Source: an uncultured Clostridia bacterium
GTDB lineage: Bacteria; Bacillota; Clostridia; TANB77; RGIG9151
Reading direction: 5' to 3'
Length of the DNA stretch: 7,792 bases
Assembly (NCBI GenBank): GCA_934500865.1
Contig: CAKSUD010000072.1
Span: 1-7,792 of the forward strand
The position numbers and the translations under genes were made by a program. This document shows positions 1-6,534 of the stretch, piece by piece. A model generated the notes under the pieces. That model had not been told where the DNA came from. It was given only the letters and a program-made list of their open reading frames with translations, and made no database searches. Position 1 is the stretch's first letter, and the number at the start of each line of letters is the position of its first letter.

Positions 1-582
1 ACAGCAACCACTCTTTCTGTAACTGGTTTAGGTGAGTATACAAGCCATAACTATTATGTAACTGTTAGTGATGGAACTTTAACAACTACAAGTAGTACTA
101 ACAGTGTAAGAACCTATTGCTCAGGTAATAACTGCAGTGGTTCTACAAGTACTGCAACTTGTACGACATGTGAAGGAACAGGACATAGGTCTTGTGGAGG
201 CACTTTATCACATAAAGAACAACTTTCTGGAAAATGTCCAACGTGCGATACGTATTTTAATTCAAGAGTTAATAGTGGTGGTAAATATAGTTGCAGTTCT
301 TGTAAGGCAGAGGTGTATGCTTATTACCATACTGCTTGCAACACCGGATATTATTATGCACGAAGTTCTAAAAATAATGAAGAATATATTTCTTATTCGT
401 TTACTAATGCAAATTATAACTATGATAATGTCAGTAATTGGCCTAAAATTAGATATCATAGAGAATCAAATTGTACAAGTTGCAATGGTAGCGGGACAGT
501 ACTAAAATGCTATAAGTGTAATAATACTTTTTCTCAACAATCATCTAACCATTGTTCTCACGGATATACAAATCAGCACTAA
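1..582 (+). CDS. Surface protein, C-terminal part: FN3-like end plus cysteine-rich zinc-ribbon-like tail (5' end outside window)
   Basis: The frame is open from base 1 to the TAA at 580-582 (193 residues), so the gene enters from the left and only its C-terminus is seen. Residues 1-39 look like the last strands of a fibronectin type III or Ig-like domain, ending in a TNSVRTYC linker. The rest is rich in cysteine pairs: C54-C57 and C158-C161 lie in CxxCxGxG motifs of the DnaJ zinc-finger type, and C79-C82, C98-C101 and C170-C173 are plain CxxC pairs. The protein ends in C-S-HGYT-N-Q-H. No LPxTG motif, C-terminal membrane segment or basic tail is present. The same FN3-to-cysteine-tail layout occurs in the convergent - strand copy at 1199-2917. 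The spacing of the pairs suggests bound zinc, but this is inferred. The exact role is unknown; an extracellular or cell-surface location is assumed from the domain types. Confidence 0.8.
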   Translation, partial: TATTLSVTGLGEYTSHNYYVTVSDGTLTTTSSTNSVRTYCSGNNCSGSTSTATCTTCEGTGHRSCGGTLSHKEQLSGKCPTCDTYFNSRVNSGGKYSCSSCKAEVYAYYHTACNTGYYYARSSKNNEEYISYSFTNANYNYDNVSNWPKIRYHRESNCTSCNGSGTVLKCYKCNNTFSQQSSNHCSHGYTNQH

Positions 583-595
583 ATATTTAAAAAAG

Positions 596-640
596 GAGAT
601 ACAGTCGTATTGTTAAAACGTCTGTATCTCTTGTTTTATT
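596..640 (+). terminator. Rho-independent terminator of the first surface gene
   Basis: The arms GAGATACAGTCGT and ACGTCTGTATCTC pair over 12 base pairs with one T-T mismatch, and are followed by TTGTTTTATT. The hairpin begins 13 bases after the stop codon at 582. Confidence 0.85.
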
Positions 641-662
641 GACTAATACAATGCTTAAATTC

Positions 663-803
663 TTAATCATGTTGCGACGTATAGCCGTGAACACATGTAT
701 AAATATATCCTTTCCTCGCAGTGTATCCACTTCCACCACATGTTGTACATCCATAATTATCATTCTTTACAGGCTTATGAGCCGAAAACCCACTGCTTTT
801 ACA
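663..803 (-). pseudogene. 46-codon remnant of a third cysteine-rich surface-protein tail
   Basis: Read on the - strand, codons from 803 down to 666 give a peptide containing CTTCGGSGYTARKGYIYTC followed by VHGYTSQHD and a TAA at 663-665. It is preceded in frame by a stop at 804-806 and has no start codon. The CxxCxGxG motif and the terminal C-x-HGYT-x-x-H match the ends of the genes at 1-582 and 1199-2917, so this is almost certainly the last part of a homologous gene whose upstream portion has been lost. The break lies a few bases from the repeat that begins at 810. The fragment is too short for ordinary gene callers and is easily missed. It is unlikely to be translated. Confidence 0.75.
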
Positions 804-809
804 TTAGAC

Positions 810-911
810 TGCCCAAAAGGGACGGTTCTTTTTGGTCTCAAGAAATAAGACTTGTAATTAGCCTAAAAAGCTAGTTACAAGTCTTTTCTTTTTAGACCTG
901 TCCCAAATGGT
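810..911 (+). repeat. Inverted-repeat element, arm A (REP/MITE-like), with an internal hairpin
   Basis: The arm begins with TGCCCAAAAGGGACGG (810-825) and ends with a 24-base block at 888-911 containing AGACCTGTCCCAAATGGT. The same two blocks occur on the opposite strand at 1155-1196: the first is identical over 16 bases and the second matches at 22 of 24. Arm A is about 60 bases longer because it carries the hairpin at 849-882. Its outer block also folds on itself, since CCAAAAG can pair with CTTTTTGG. No target-site duplication was recognised. Confidence 0.55.
849..893 (+). terminator. Strong hairpin with T tract inside repeat arm A
   Basis: GACTTGTAATTAGC pairs with GCTAGTTACAAGTC over 14 pairs including one G-T wobble, around the loop CTAAAAA. 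It is followed by TTTTCTTTTT. This is a textbook intrinsic terminator on the + strand, but no + strand gene ends nearby: the first surface gene already has its own terminator at 596-640. It is therefore either a backup terminator or a structural part of the repeat element. Confidence 0.7.
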
Positions 912-1154
912 GCAATTATCTGCCTAAGGAATAATTTTATCCCCATTAATAGAAGAAACTATATCATACCTGTTTGGATGATATAAAGTTAAAATAGATG
1001 TAAAGTATTTTATAGTTACGACTAAAAATATAATCACTAACTATATAAATTAATATCATGTTCTGAAAAAATGACTAAATTTAGAACACAAAATAACCCA
1101 CAGGACAGCCTGTGGGTTATTTTGCTACGTTACCTATTTGATACTTATTTATTG
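912..1154. other. Non-coding spacer between the inverted-repeat arms
   Basis: No convincing coding frame was found. An imperfect hairpin lies at 960-985 (TATATCATACC with GGATGATATA, one bulged A) and a short one at 1059-1088 (TGTTCT with AGAACA). The only strong element is the terminator at 1090-1123. Confidence 0.5.
1090..1123 (-). terminator. Bidirectional terminator downstream of the - strand surface gene
   Basis: AAAATAACCCACAGG (1090-1104) and CCTGTGGGTTATTTT (1109-1123) form a perfect 15-pair stem with the loop ACAG. A T-rich end is present on both strands, and on the - strand it continues as TTTTGTGTTCT. The hairpin lies about 76 bases past the stop codon of the - strand frame at 1199. 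Confidence 0.85.
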
Positions 1155-1196
1155 ACCATTTTGGACAGGTTTAAAAAGGCCCGTCCCTTTTGGGCA
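1155..1196 (-). repeat. Inverted-repeat element, arm B (short form)
   Basis: The reverse complement starts TGCCCAAAAGGGACGG (1196-1181) and continues with CTTTTTAAACCTGTCC and AAAATGGT. It corresponds to arm A at 810-911 without the roughly 60-base internal hairpin. It lies two bases past the stop codon of the - strand frame. Confidence 0.55.
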
Positions 1197-1198
1197 AT

Positions 1199-2917
1199 TT
1201 AATTATGTGGTTTGGTATATCCATGAATACAACATGGATGTGATGATGTTTGAGCATGCTTACAATAGAAATTGCCAAAATTCATGTTTCCATCACACGC
1301 TTTACAGAAATAAGAACAACTTGAACTATGAACAGCTGTGAAACTTGTTATACCACACATATTACACCATTCCACAGACCAATCACATGAATTACATTTC
1401 GATCGTCTAAGTGAGCCACTTGAACAAGCATAATGGGAGGATGAGAGTGTGCTTGTTGTTACTAATGTACCACCACTTCCGTTACATGTTTCGCAAAAAT
1501 CCTGGTTACCTGATGGTCTACTAGTACAAGTTGAACCCGTGCCATCGCAGGAATATGTCTTTACCGAAATTGTAGAGGACTTAGCTGTTATTGTTGAATC
1601 ACTTACTGAAGTGGCTTTTATATAGCAACTGTATGTAGTGTTCTTAGATAATCCTGTAGCATTTAAAGTTATTGCTCTTCCTGAAGTTTGTGTGGTTTCG
1701 GATTTCTTAGAATTATTTACGTACAATTCGTATTTAATATCTCCATTAGGGATTACATTTCCTGTTATGCTAACACTTATTTCAGTTAAACTTGTACCTG
1801 TTCCTGTCGGTGTATTTAACTTCAATCCTTCCTCTGCATATAGTGTAATTGTGGAACCCGAAGTATTTACCGTAAATCCAGAATTATATACTAAGTAATA
1901 AAAAGTAGTCCCATAGTTTCCTCCCCAAGGATAGCCACTACTTTGACCTTGACCTTCAGCAACTTTTAATTTCGAGCTAGACGCATAGCTAATATTTGTG
2001 CCCTGCGATGCTGTAGTAACTAAACTTAACGCACTTGATGTACCTTTTAAATAATATGTTGTTCCCGTCGCATCATTTATAAGCTTACCTCCACTATATG
2101 TCCACATTATAGTTTTATCAGCTGTAGTTATTTTGTCGTTAACTACCGACACTGTACTATTTGCTATACTGCCAGAATTATTTTGTAATGCGTTTGTATC
2201 GGAACAAACTATGTATGTTGCCCCATCTACTAATGTTGTTGTCTTTACAAATTCCCTTCCAGCTACTTCCCAATTAGCCGTATACTCTCTATTTCCTGTA
2301 CTTCCAGCTGGTATTGTTACACTTGTTCCTGCATTTGACGTTATTATCATCGCATTTCTGTTTGCTTCTGTACATCCATCTATTAATAGTATTTGTCCAT
2401 AACAATCTTGAGTTGGTGTACATGTTGCTTCATTACTTATTCCGCCTAAATAGTTTCCACTTGAGTCAAATCCTCGCCAACGTATTCCTCCAAGTGATGT
2501 TCCACTTGCTGTATATGTTGTATTTGCTTTTATAAATATAGGTTCACTATATACTGCATTCGGATATGTACTATTAGTTTCGATGGCTCCTGTTGAATAA
2601 TTAATAAATCCTTCATACCAATTTGATGTTGAAATATTTTCCGTCCAACCGGTAAAGTTATATCCATCTTTTGTAGGATTAACTAGAGTCATTGCATCTT
2701 CTATGGTATAACTTGTTGGATTTCCGCTTACTGTTCCACCGTCTAAGTTGTAACTAATTGTATAACTTATCGGTGAAAAATTAGCAGTGATTGTATGACT
2801 ATTTGACACATTGGTGAATTCGTACGAACTAGCGGTAGTTACTGTGTTTCCGTCGATTTTTAATTCAGATAGCACATAACCTGCATTTGGCGCAATGTGT
2901 ATTTTTAATTTAAATCT
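1199..2917 (-). pseudogene. 5'-truncated surface protein: InlB-type repeats, inserted beta-rich domain, FN3-like domain, cysteine-rich tail
   Basis: The frame is open for 572 codons from just after a stop at 2918-2920 to the TAA at 1199-1201. It lacks a plausible start: the first candidate is a GTG at 2875, which is the Val of the GYVLSELKIDGN motif inside a divergent InlB B-repeat, so the true N-terminus and signal peptide are missing. Numbering from that Val: residues 1-33 are the rest of that repeat. Residues 37-78 and 185-202 are the two halves of a Listeria-Bacteroides (Flg_new) repeat, ISYTISYNLDGGT...GYNFTGW and TIPAGSTGNREYTANW. About 105 extra residues lie between the halves. Residues 207-350 form an unrecognised beta-rich domain. 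Residues 355-441 are FN3-like. Residues 443-558 are cysteine-rich, with CETCNGSG at 461-468, several CxxC pairs and a terminal C-I-HGYT-K-P-H-N. There are no internal stops, so the truncation is recent or the frame is kept as a recombination donor. The alternative is an expressed internal-start product, which is less likely. Confidence 0.75.
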
Positions 2918-2987
2918 TTATAATTAGCCTAATTAGATGCATATAAATACTTTAAAGTAGGCAATGTCTTTTTTATTTTCTAGGAAA

Positions 2988-3165
2988 GTTCGAGCTATGA
3001 GTTGAAAATTTAACTTAGTGCAAACCCAGTCTAATTAAAATTTAGCTGATGAAATCAGCGTTAAAAATTTTAATTAGTAGCTCGAACGACCGACAGAAAA
3101 CAAAAAGTTCATTAATGTTGTTGACCGAAGGTCAACATGGTGTGGACTTTAGTCCACCTTTTTAT
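2988..3165 (+). ncRNA. Candidate structured RNA: three-way junction followed by two hairpins and a T tract
   Basis: GTTCGAGCTA (2988-2997) pairs perfectly with TAGCTCGAAC (3078-3087). Flush inside this stem sit a hairpin at 2998-3017 (TGAGTT with AACTTA) and a long hairpin at 3031-3077. The long one has a 13-pair stem (CTAATTAAAATTT with AAATTTTAATTAG) capped by GCTGAT-GAA-ATCAGC. The two are joined by 13 unpaired bases, GTGCAAACCCAGT. Downstream come TGTTGACC-GAA-GGTCAACA (3119-3137) and GTGGAC-TTTA-GTCCAC (3142-3157), then TTTTT, which resembles a terminator. A TATAAT sits at 2919-2924 without a good -35 box. No known RNA family was recognised. The first part could instead be a small mobile element with 10-base terminal inverted repeats. 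Transcription is not shown by the sequence. Confidence 0.45.
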
Positions 3166-3208
3166 AAAAGAGTGTTGAAATTTTCTGCTAAAAAAATTTA
3201 TAAATCAC

Positions 3209-3237
3209 TTGCATATATAAAATTTAAATATTATACT
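3209..3237 (+). promoter_or_regulatory. Sigma-A-type promoter of the SRP RNA
   Basis: A TTGCAT box (3209-3214) and a TATACT box (3232-3237) are separated by exactly 17 bases. Transcription should start near 3244, which matches the 5' end predicted for the SRP RNA. Confidence 0.8.
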
Positions 3238-3243
3238 AAATGT

Positions 3244-3518
3244 GTGTTACGCTAGGTGGGGGATTAGCGGTCTCTTGTACCTGAAATCCGCTATAGCAGG
3301 ACTGAATGCTTATTTGAGGCCTTCAATTTTAGTATAGAATGCTATAGTTTTCATGTTGACAATTTGAGTCTTATTCAATAGAAAACCACGAACCCCGTCA
3401 GGTCCGGAAGGAAGCAGCGGTAAGTGTCATTTTTTATGTGCTATAAGGGCGCTTAAATCGAGTGGAGCTATTGTACTTCTTGCCAATATTGATTGTCGAG
3501 AATAGGCTGCGTAGCCAT
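3244..3518 (+). ncRNA. ffs: Signal recognition particle RNA, large Firmicutes type
   Basis: This is the RNA scaffold of the signal recognition particle, which binds Ffh and targets nascent membrane and secreted proteins. The domain IV core, GTCAGGTCCGGAAGGAAGCA at 3398-3417, carries the GGAA tetraloop and the Ffh-binding internal loop. Upstream, the Alu-domain sequence (GCTAGGTGGGGGATTAGCGG and ATCCGCTATAGCAGG) is typical of the large SRP RNA of Clostridia and Bacilli. The ends pair: GTTACGC near 3246-3252 with GCGTAGC near 3509-3515, which sets the approximate limits and a length of about 275 bases, normal for the large type. No T-rich terminator follows, so the RNA may be processed from a longer transcript that continues into the HD-GYP gene. 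The 3' end is approximate. Confidence 0.9.
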
Positions 3519-3550
3519 AATTTATAAAGCAATTTAAGGGGCTGATTATC

Positions 3551-4567
3551 ATTAAACTGCGTAAATTGAATTCCAATTTAAAGTTTTGGTTGTTCTTTTC
3601 GTTATCTGTTCCCACAATTACAATTATAGTATTAGGTGGTTTGTTAATAAATAATATTAGTTTACTTACTCCCGTTTCGTCATATTTATTATATGCCGGA
3701 ATTGTCATAGCAGGTTTTATAGATATAGCAGTTACTTATTCATTATTTGCAAGAATTCAAGACAGATTAAGACAATCGTATATAAAGATAAGCGACTGGA
3801 CTAATAAAATAAAGTCTGGTGACTTGACTACAAGATTAACATTCTCGAAAGATAGTGATTTATACTATATTGCTGAATCATTTAACACAATGAAAGATGC
3901 AATGCAAGAGTTAATCGTTGAAAATGAAAATAAAATTCAAGAGCTAAATGACAAGAACGAGTTATTACTAAACACAAATAAAGAATTATGTGCATCTCTT
4001 GTTAATGCTATTGAAGCTAAAGATAAATACACATTAGGTCATTCTGAGAGAGTTGCTGATTATTCTGTTCAAATAGCTAAGAGACTTAACATGTCTGAAG
4101 AAGAAATAGAGGACATAAGGGTTGCGGGTATGCTACATGATATTGGAAAAATCGGTGTGCCCGACGATATTTTAAGAAAGCCTTCAAGACTTACTAACTC
4201 GGAATATGAAGAAGTTAAAAAGCATCCGGCTATAGGAAGTTGGATACTAAATACATTAGATTTACCTGAAAGCACGATGGATGCGATAAACTACCATCAC
4301 GAAAGGTTTGATGGTAAGGGATATCCACTTGGACTAAAGGGAAAGGAATTGTCGTTGTTTACACAAATTGTGTCGTTGTCTGATGCATACGATGCTATGA
4401 CGTCTGACAGACCGTATAGGAAGGCAATGACTCATAGTGAAGCTATTGCTGAGCTAAAGAAATGTTCAAGCACTCAGTTTAATCCGGAACTAGTTGCACT
4501 AATCGAGAAAAACGGATTTACAACTCCAAGTTATGATAGTGCAGTTTCTGCGAATGCTATAAACTAA
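3551..4567 (+). CDS. Membrane-bound HD-GYP domain protein, predicted c-di-GMP phosphodiesterase
   Basis: HD-GYP proteins hydrolyse cyclic di-GMP through a metal centre. Two membrane segments (about residues 12-33 and 45-66) leave almost no extracellular sensor. They are followed by a HAMP-like segment ending near residue 120, a coiled coil to about 145, and the catalytic domain. The family signatures are intact: GHSERV (H164), HDIGKIGVPD (H196, D197), KKHPAIG (H225), YHHERFDGKGYP (H249, H250, GYP at 257-259) and SDAYDAMTSDRPYR, so it should be active. The start is uncertain. The usual choice would be TTG at 3566, but it has no ribosome site at a workable distance, whereas AAGGGG at 3536-3541 lies 9 bases before an in-frame ATT at 3551 that would give an M-K-L-R-K N-terminus (338 residues); from TTG the product is 333 residues. 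The gene lies between the SRP RNA and dnaX, which are usually adjacent, so it is probably a lineage-specific insertion, perhaps read from the SRP promoter. Confidence 0.9.
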   Translation: MKLRKLNSNLKFWLFFSLSVPTITIIVLGGLLINNISLLTPVSSYLLYAGIVIAGFIDIAVTYSLFARIQDRLRQSYIKISDWTNKIKSGDLTTRLTFSKDSDLYYIAESFNTMKDAMQELIVENENKIQELNDKNELLLNTNKELCASLVNAIEAKDKYTLGHSERVADYSVQIAKRLNMSEEEIEDIRVAGMLHDIGKIGVPDDILRKPSRLTNSEYEEVKKHPAIGSWILNTLDLPESTMDAINYHHERFDGKGYPLGLKGKELSLFTQIVSLSDAYDAMTSDRPYRKAMTHSEAIAELKKCSSTQFNPELVALIEKNGFTTPSYDSAVSANAIN

Positions 4568-4576
4568 TGAAATGTT

Positions 4577-4610
4577 AGAGAGACGGTACTTATATCGTCT
4601 CTTTTTTCTT
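4577..4610 (+). terminator. Terminator between the HD-GYP gene and dnaX
   Basis: AGAGAGACGGT and ATCGTCTCTTT can pair over about 11 bases, with G-T wobbles, around the loop ACTTAT, followed by TTTTTTCTT. It ends only 16 bases before the dnaX start, so it also acts as a possible attenuator of any upstream transcript into dnaX. Confidence 0.8.
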
Positions 4611-4626
4611 TGAAATGGGGGATAAT

Positions 4627-6168
4627 ATGTCACAATATATTGCACTTTACAGAAAATTTAGACCTACGACTTTTGACGATGTTGTTGGGCAAGAGCAGGT
4701 TATTAAAGTCCTAAAACACCAAATTCAAAATAATCAAATAGGACATGCATATCTTTTTTGTGGAAGTCGAGGAACAGGTAAGACGTCTACTGCTAAGATA
4801 TTTTCTAGAGCTATTAACTGCCAAAATCCGAAGGATGGAGAACCTTGTAATGAATGTGATGTTTGTAAGGGAATTTTATCTTCTTCAATAACTGATGTAA
4901 TGGAGATAGATGCTGCATCAAACAATAGTGTAGACAACATACGAACAATTCGCGAAAATGTTATTTATGCACCGACACTCGCTAAATATAAAGTATATAT
5001 AATCGATGAAGTTCATATGTTATCGACTAGTGCATTTAATGCACTTTTAAAGACTCTAGAAGAACCACCGGAGAATGTCATTTTTATTTTGGCTACTACT
5101 GAGCCTCATAAGATTCCGATTACTATACTTTCTCGTTGTCAAAGGTTTGAGTTTAAGAGAATTACAAAGGAAGATATAGCAAAAAGACTTAGAACTGTAT
5201 GTGAGAAAAATGAGGTTAAGGCGACAGACGAGGCTCTAATGGTTATAGCACAAGCAGCAGACGGAGCTTTAAGAGATGGGCTTAGTTTACTTGACCAAAT
5301 TATTTCGTCAGGTGTAAATGATATTTCTGAGGATATTGCTCGTGAGTTACTCGGAATTACAAAGTCATCAGTTACGTTTACGATACTAAACTGCATAGTA
5401 AATAAAGATATATCTACGGCAATTTCGACTGTGTCCGATGTTGTTAATTCCGGAAAAGATATAAAATATTTTGTGTGGGAAATAATATCTTTGGCGAGGG
5501 ATATTTTGGTTTACCAAGCAACAAAGGATACAAGCTTAGTAAATAATTATTCATCGCTAGAGCAGATTGAAGCTTTATCTTCTATTCCTAAGGAGAAGTT
5601 GGCTGAGATTATTACTTATTTTTCTGAACTAGAAAACAGCATAAAGAATACAACTTTTCCAAATGTTGTGCTTGAGTCTGCATTAATTTCTTTTATTTCA
5701 AATGATGGAATACCTAAGCCAAAAGTAGTACAAGTTGCTACGCAACCTGTAAACAATGTGGTTCAACCTAAATCCCCAGTACAGCAAAATGCTAATCCAA
5801 TGCCGGCACAACCACAGACAGAAAGCAATGTAGAATCAAAACCGGTACAGCAGTTTAGTCAAAGTGGAGACTGGAAAGAGGTTATAAAGCATTTAAGAGA
5901 TTCTGGCAAAATGTCTTTATATGCGACTTTAGTTTCTACTACTGCAAATATTTCAAATAATACGATAACTATTAATTTTGCGCAGGCTTTTGGCAAGACA
6001 GTTGTTGAAAAATCGGATAATATGGCTACTTTGAAAAATTCCATCAACGCAGTTATGGGGCGTGATTTAGCTGTTAAATGCGTAATAAATGGAGCAACGA
6101 ATACGGCAGAAGACAATGTGGCTGAAAATACCTTGCTAAAATCGGGAATAGATGTTAATATTGTATAG
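4627..6168 (+). CDS. dnaX: DNA polymerase III subunit tau (DnaX), clamp-loader ATPase
   Basis: DnaX is the ATPase of the clamp loader, which places the beta sliding clamp on primed DNA and tethers polymerase III. The N-terminus MSQYIALYRKFRP is the family signature and fixes the start at 4627, with GGGGGA at 4617-4622 as the ribosome site; an in-frame ATG at 4615 would overlap that site. Domains: Walker A GSRGTGKT (46-53), zinc module C65, C74, C77, C80, Walker B IIDE (125-128) and the SRC motif (169-171), completing the AAA+ fold. A helical domain III ends near 360, a Pro/Gln-rich linker spans about 362-410, and a short tau-type C-terminal domain runs to residue 513. The length fits tau proteins of Clostridia. 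No obvious slippery frameshift site was seen, so a gamma form is not predicted. The gene heads the dnaX-ybaB-recR operon. Confidence 0.97.
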   Translation: MSQYIALYRKFRPTTFDDVVGQEQVIKVLKHQIQNNQIGHAYLFCGSRGTGKTSTAKIFSRAINCQNPKDGEPCNECDVCKGILSSSITDVMEIDAASNNSVDNIRTIRENVIYAPTLAKYKVYIIDEVHMLSTSAFNALLKTLEEPPENVIFILATTEPHKIPITILSRCQRFEFKRITKEDIAKRLRTVCEKNEVKATDEALMVIAQAADGALRDGLSLLDQIISSGVNDISEDIARELLGITKSSVTFTILNCIVNKDISTAISTVSDVVNSGKDIKYFVWEIISLARDILVYQATKDTSLVNNYSSLEQIEALSSIPKEKLAEIITYFSELENSIKNTTFPNVVLESALISFISNDGIPKPKVVQVATQPVNNVVQPKSPVQQNANPMPAQPQTESNVESKPVQQFSQSGDWKEVIKHLRDSGKMSLYATLVSTTANISNNTITINFAQAFGKTVVEKSDNMATLKNSINAVMGRDLAVKCVINGATNTAEDNVAENTLLKSGIDVNIV

Positions 6169-6198
6169 TAAATTTAGAAAATTTAAGGAGGAAACGAT

Positions 6199-6522
6199 AT
6201 GAAAGGCGGATTTGGTGGATTCCCTGGAGGAAATATGAATAATTTAATAAAACAGGCTCAAAAGTTACAAGCAGATATGCAAAAAACACAAGCTGAGCTT
6301 GAAACTAAAGTTTTAGAAGGAAGTTCCGGTGGCGGAGCAGTTGTTGTTACTGTAACAGGTAAGAAAGAAGTTACAGGAATTAAGATAAATCCTGATGTTT
6401 TAGATGATGCGGAAATGTTACAAGATTTAGTATTAACAGCTGTGAACGACGCATTACATAAGGTAGATGAATTGACTTCAGCAGAAATGCAAAAGTTTAA
6501 CATACCTAATTTACCATTCTAA
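6199..6522 (+). CDS. ybaB: YbaB/EbfC family nucleoid-associated DNA-binding protein
   Basis: This is a 107-residue protein of the YbaB/EbfC family, small dimeric proteins that bind DNA and are nearly always encoded between dnaX and recR. The Gly-rich start (MKGGFGGFPGGNMNNLIKQA) leads into a long helix, about residues 13-40. A GGGAVVVTVTGKKEVTGIKI beta region and a C-terminal helix ending in NIPNLPF follow. Length and layout are typical of the family. The start is supported by AGGAGG at 6186-6191, 7 bases upstream. It begins 30 bases after dnaX and ends 12 bases before recR, so the three are co-transcribed. Its precise role in recombination or nucleoid structure is not settled in the literature. 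Confidence 0.95.
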   Translation: MKGGFGGFPGGNMNNLIKQAQKLQADMQKTQAELETKVLEGSSGGGAVVVTVTGKKEVTGIKINPDVLDDAEMLQDLVLTAVNDALHKVDELTSAEMQKFNIPNLPF

Positions 6523-6534
6523 TTGGAGGAAGTT

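Noticed and set aside
639..848. A 69-codon + strand reading frame.
   Set aside because: It is antisense to the cysteine-tail remnant at 663-803 and runs into the repeat hairpin. It has no ribosome site or protein-like features.
855..2931. 11-base direct repeat TAATTAGCCTA at 855-865 and 2921-2931 bracketing the truncated - strand gene.
   Set aside because: An AT-rich 11-mer repeated within 7.8 kb is expected by chance, and it lies inside a terminator stem at one end.
3045..3060. CTGATGA at 3046-3052 near a three-way junction, with GTC at 3028-3030 and a C after the following base step, suggestive of a hammerhead ribozyme.
   Set aside because: The required GAAA after stem II is absent, and CTGATGA is simply one arm and loop of the GCTGAT-GAA-ATCAGC hairpin.
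2988..3087. Retron-like msr/msd layout with flanking inverted repeats ending in TAGC.
   Set aside because: No reverse transcriptase gene lies anywhere in the window, and the enclosed region is too short for a typical msr-msd.
3049..3255. A 68-codon + strand reading frame starting in the structured region.
   Set aside because: It runs through two hairpins, a T tract, the SRP promoter and the start of the SRP RNA, so it is not a gene.
4627..6168. Programmed frameshift in dnaX to make a gamma subunit.
   Set aside because: No A-AAA-AAG-type slippery run with a following stem-loop was seen, and Gram-positive tau is usually made without one.
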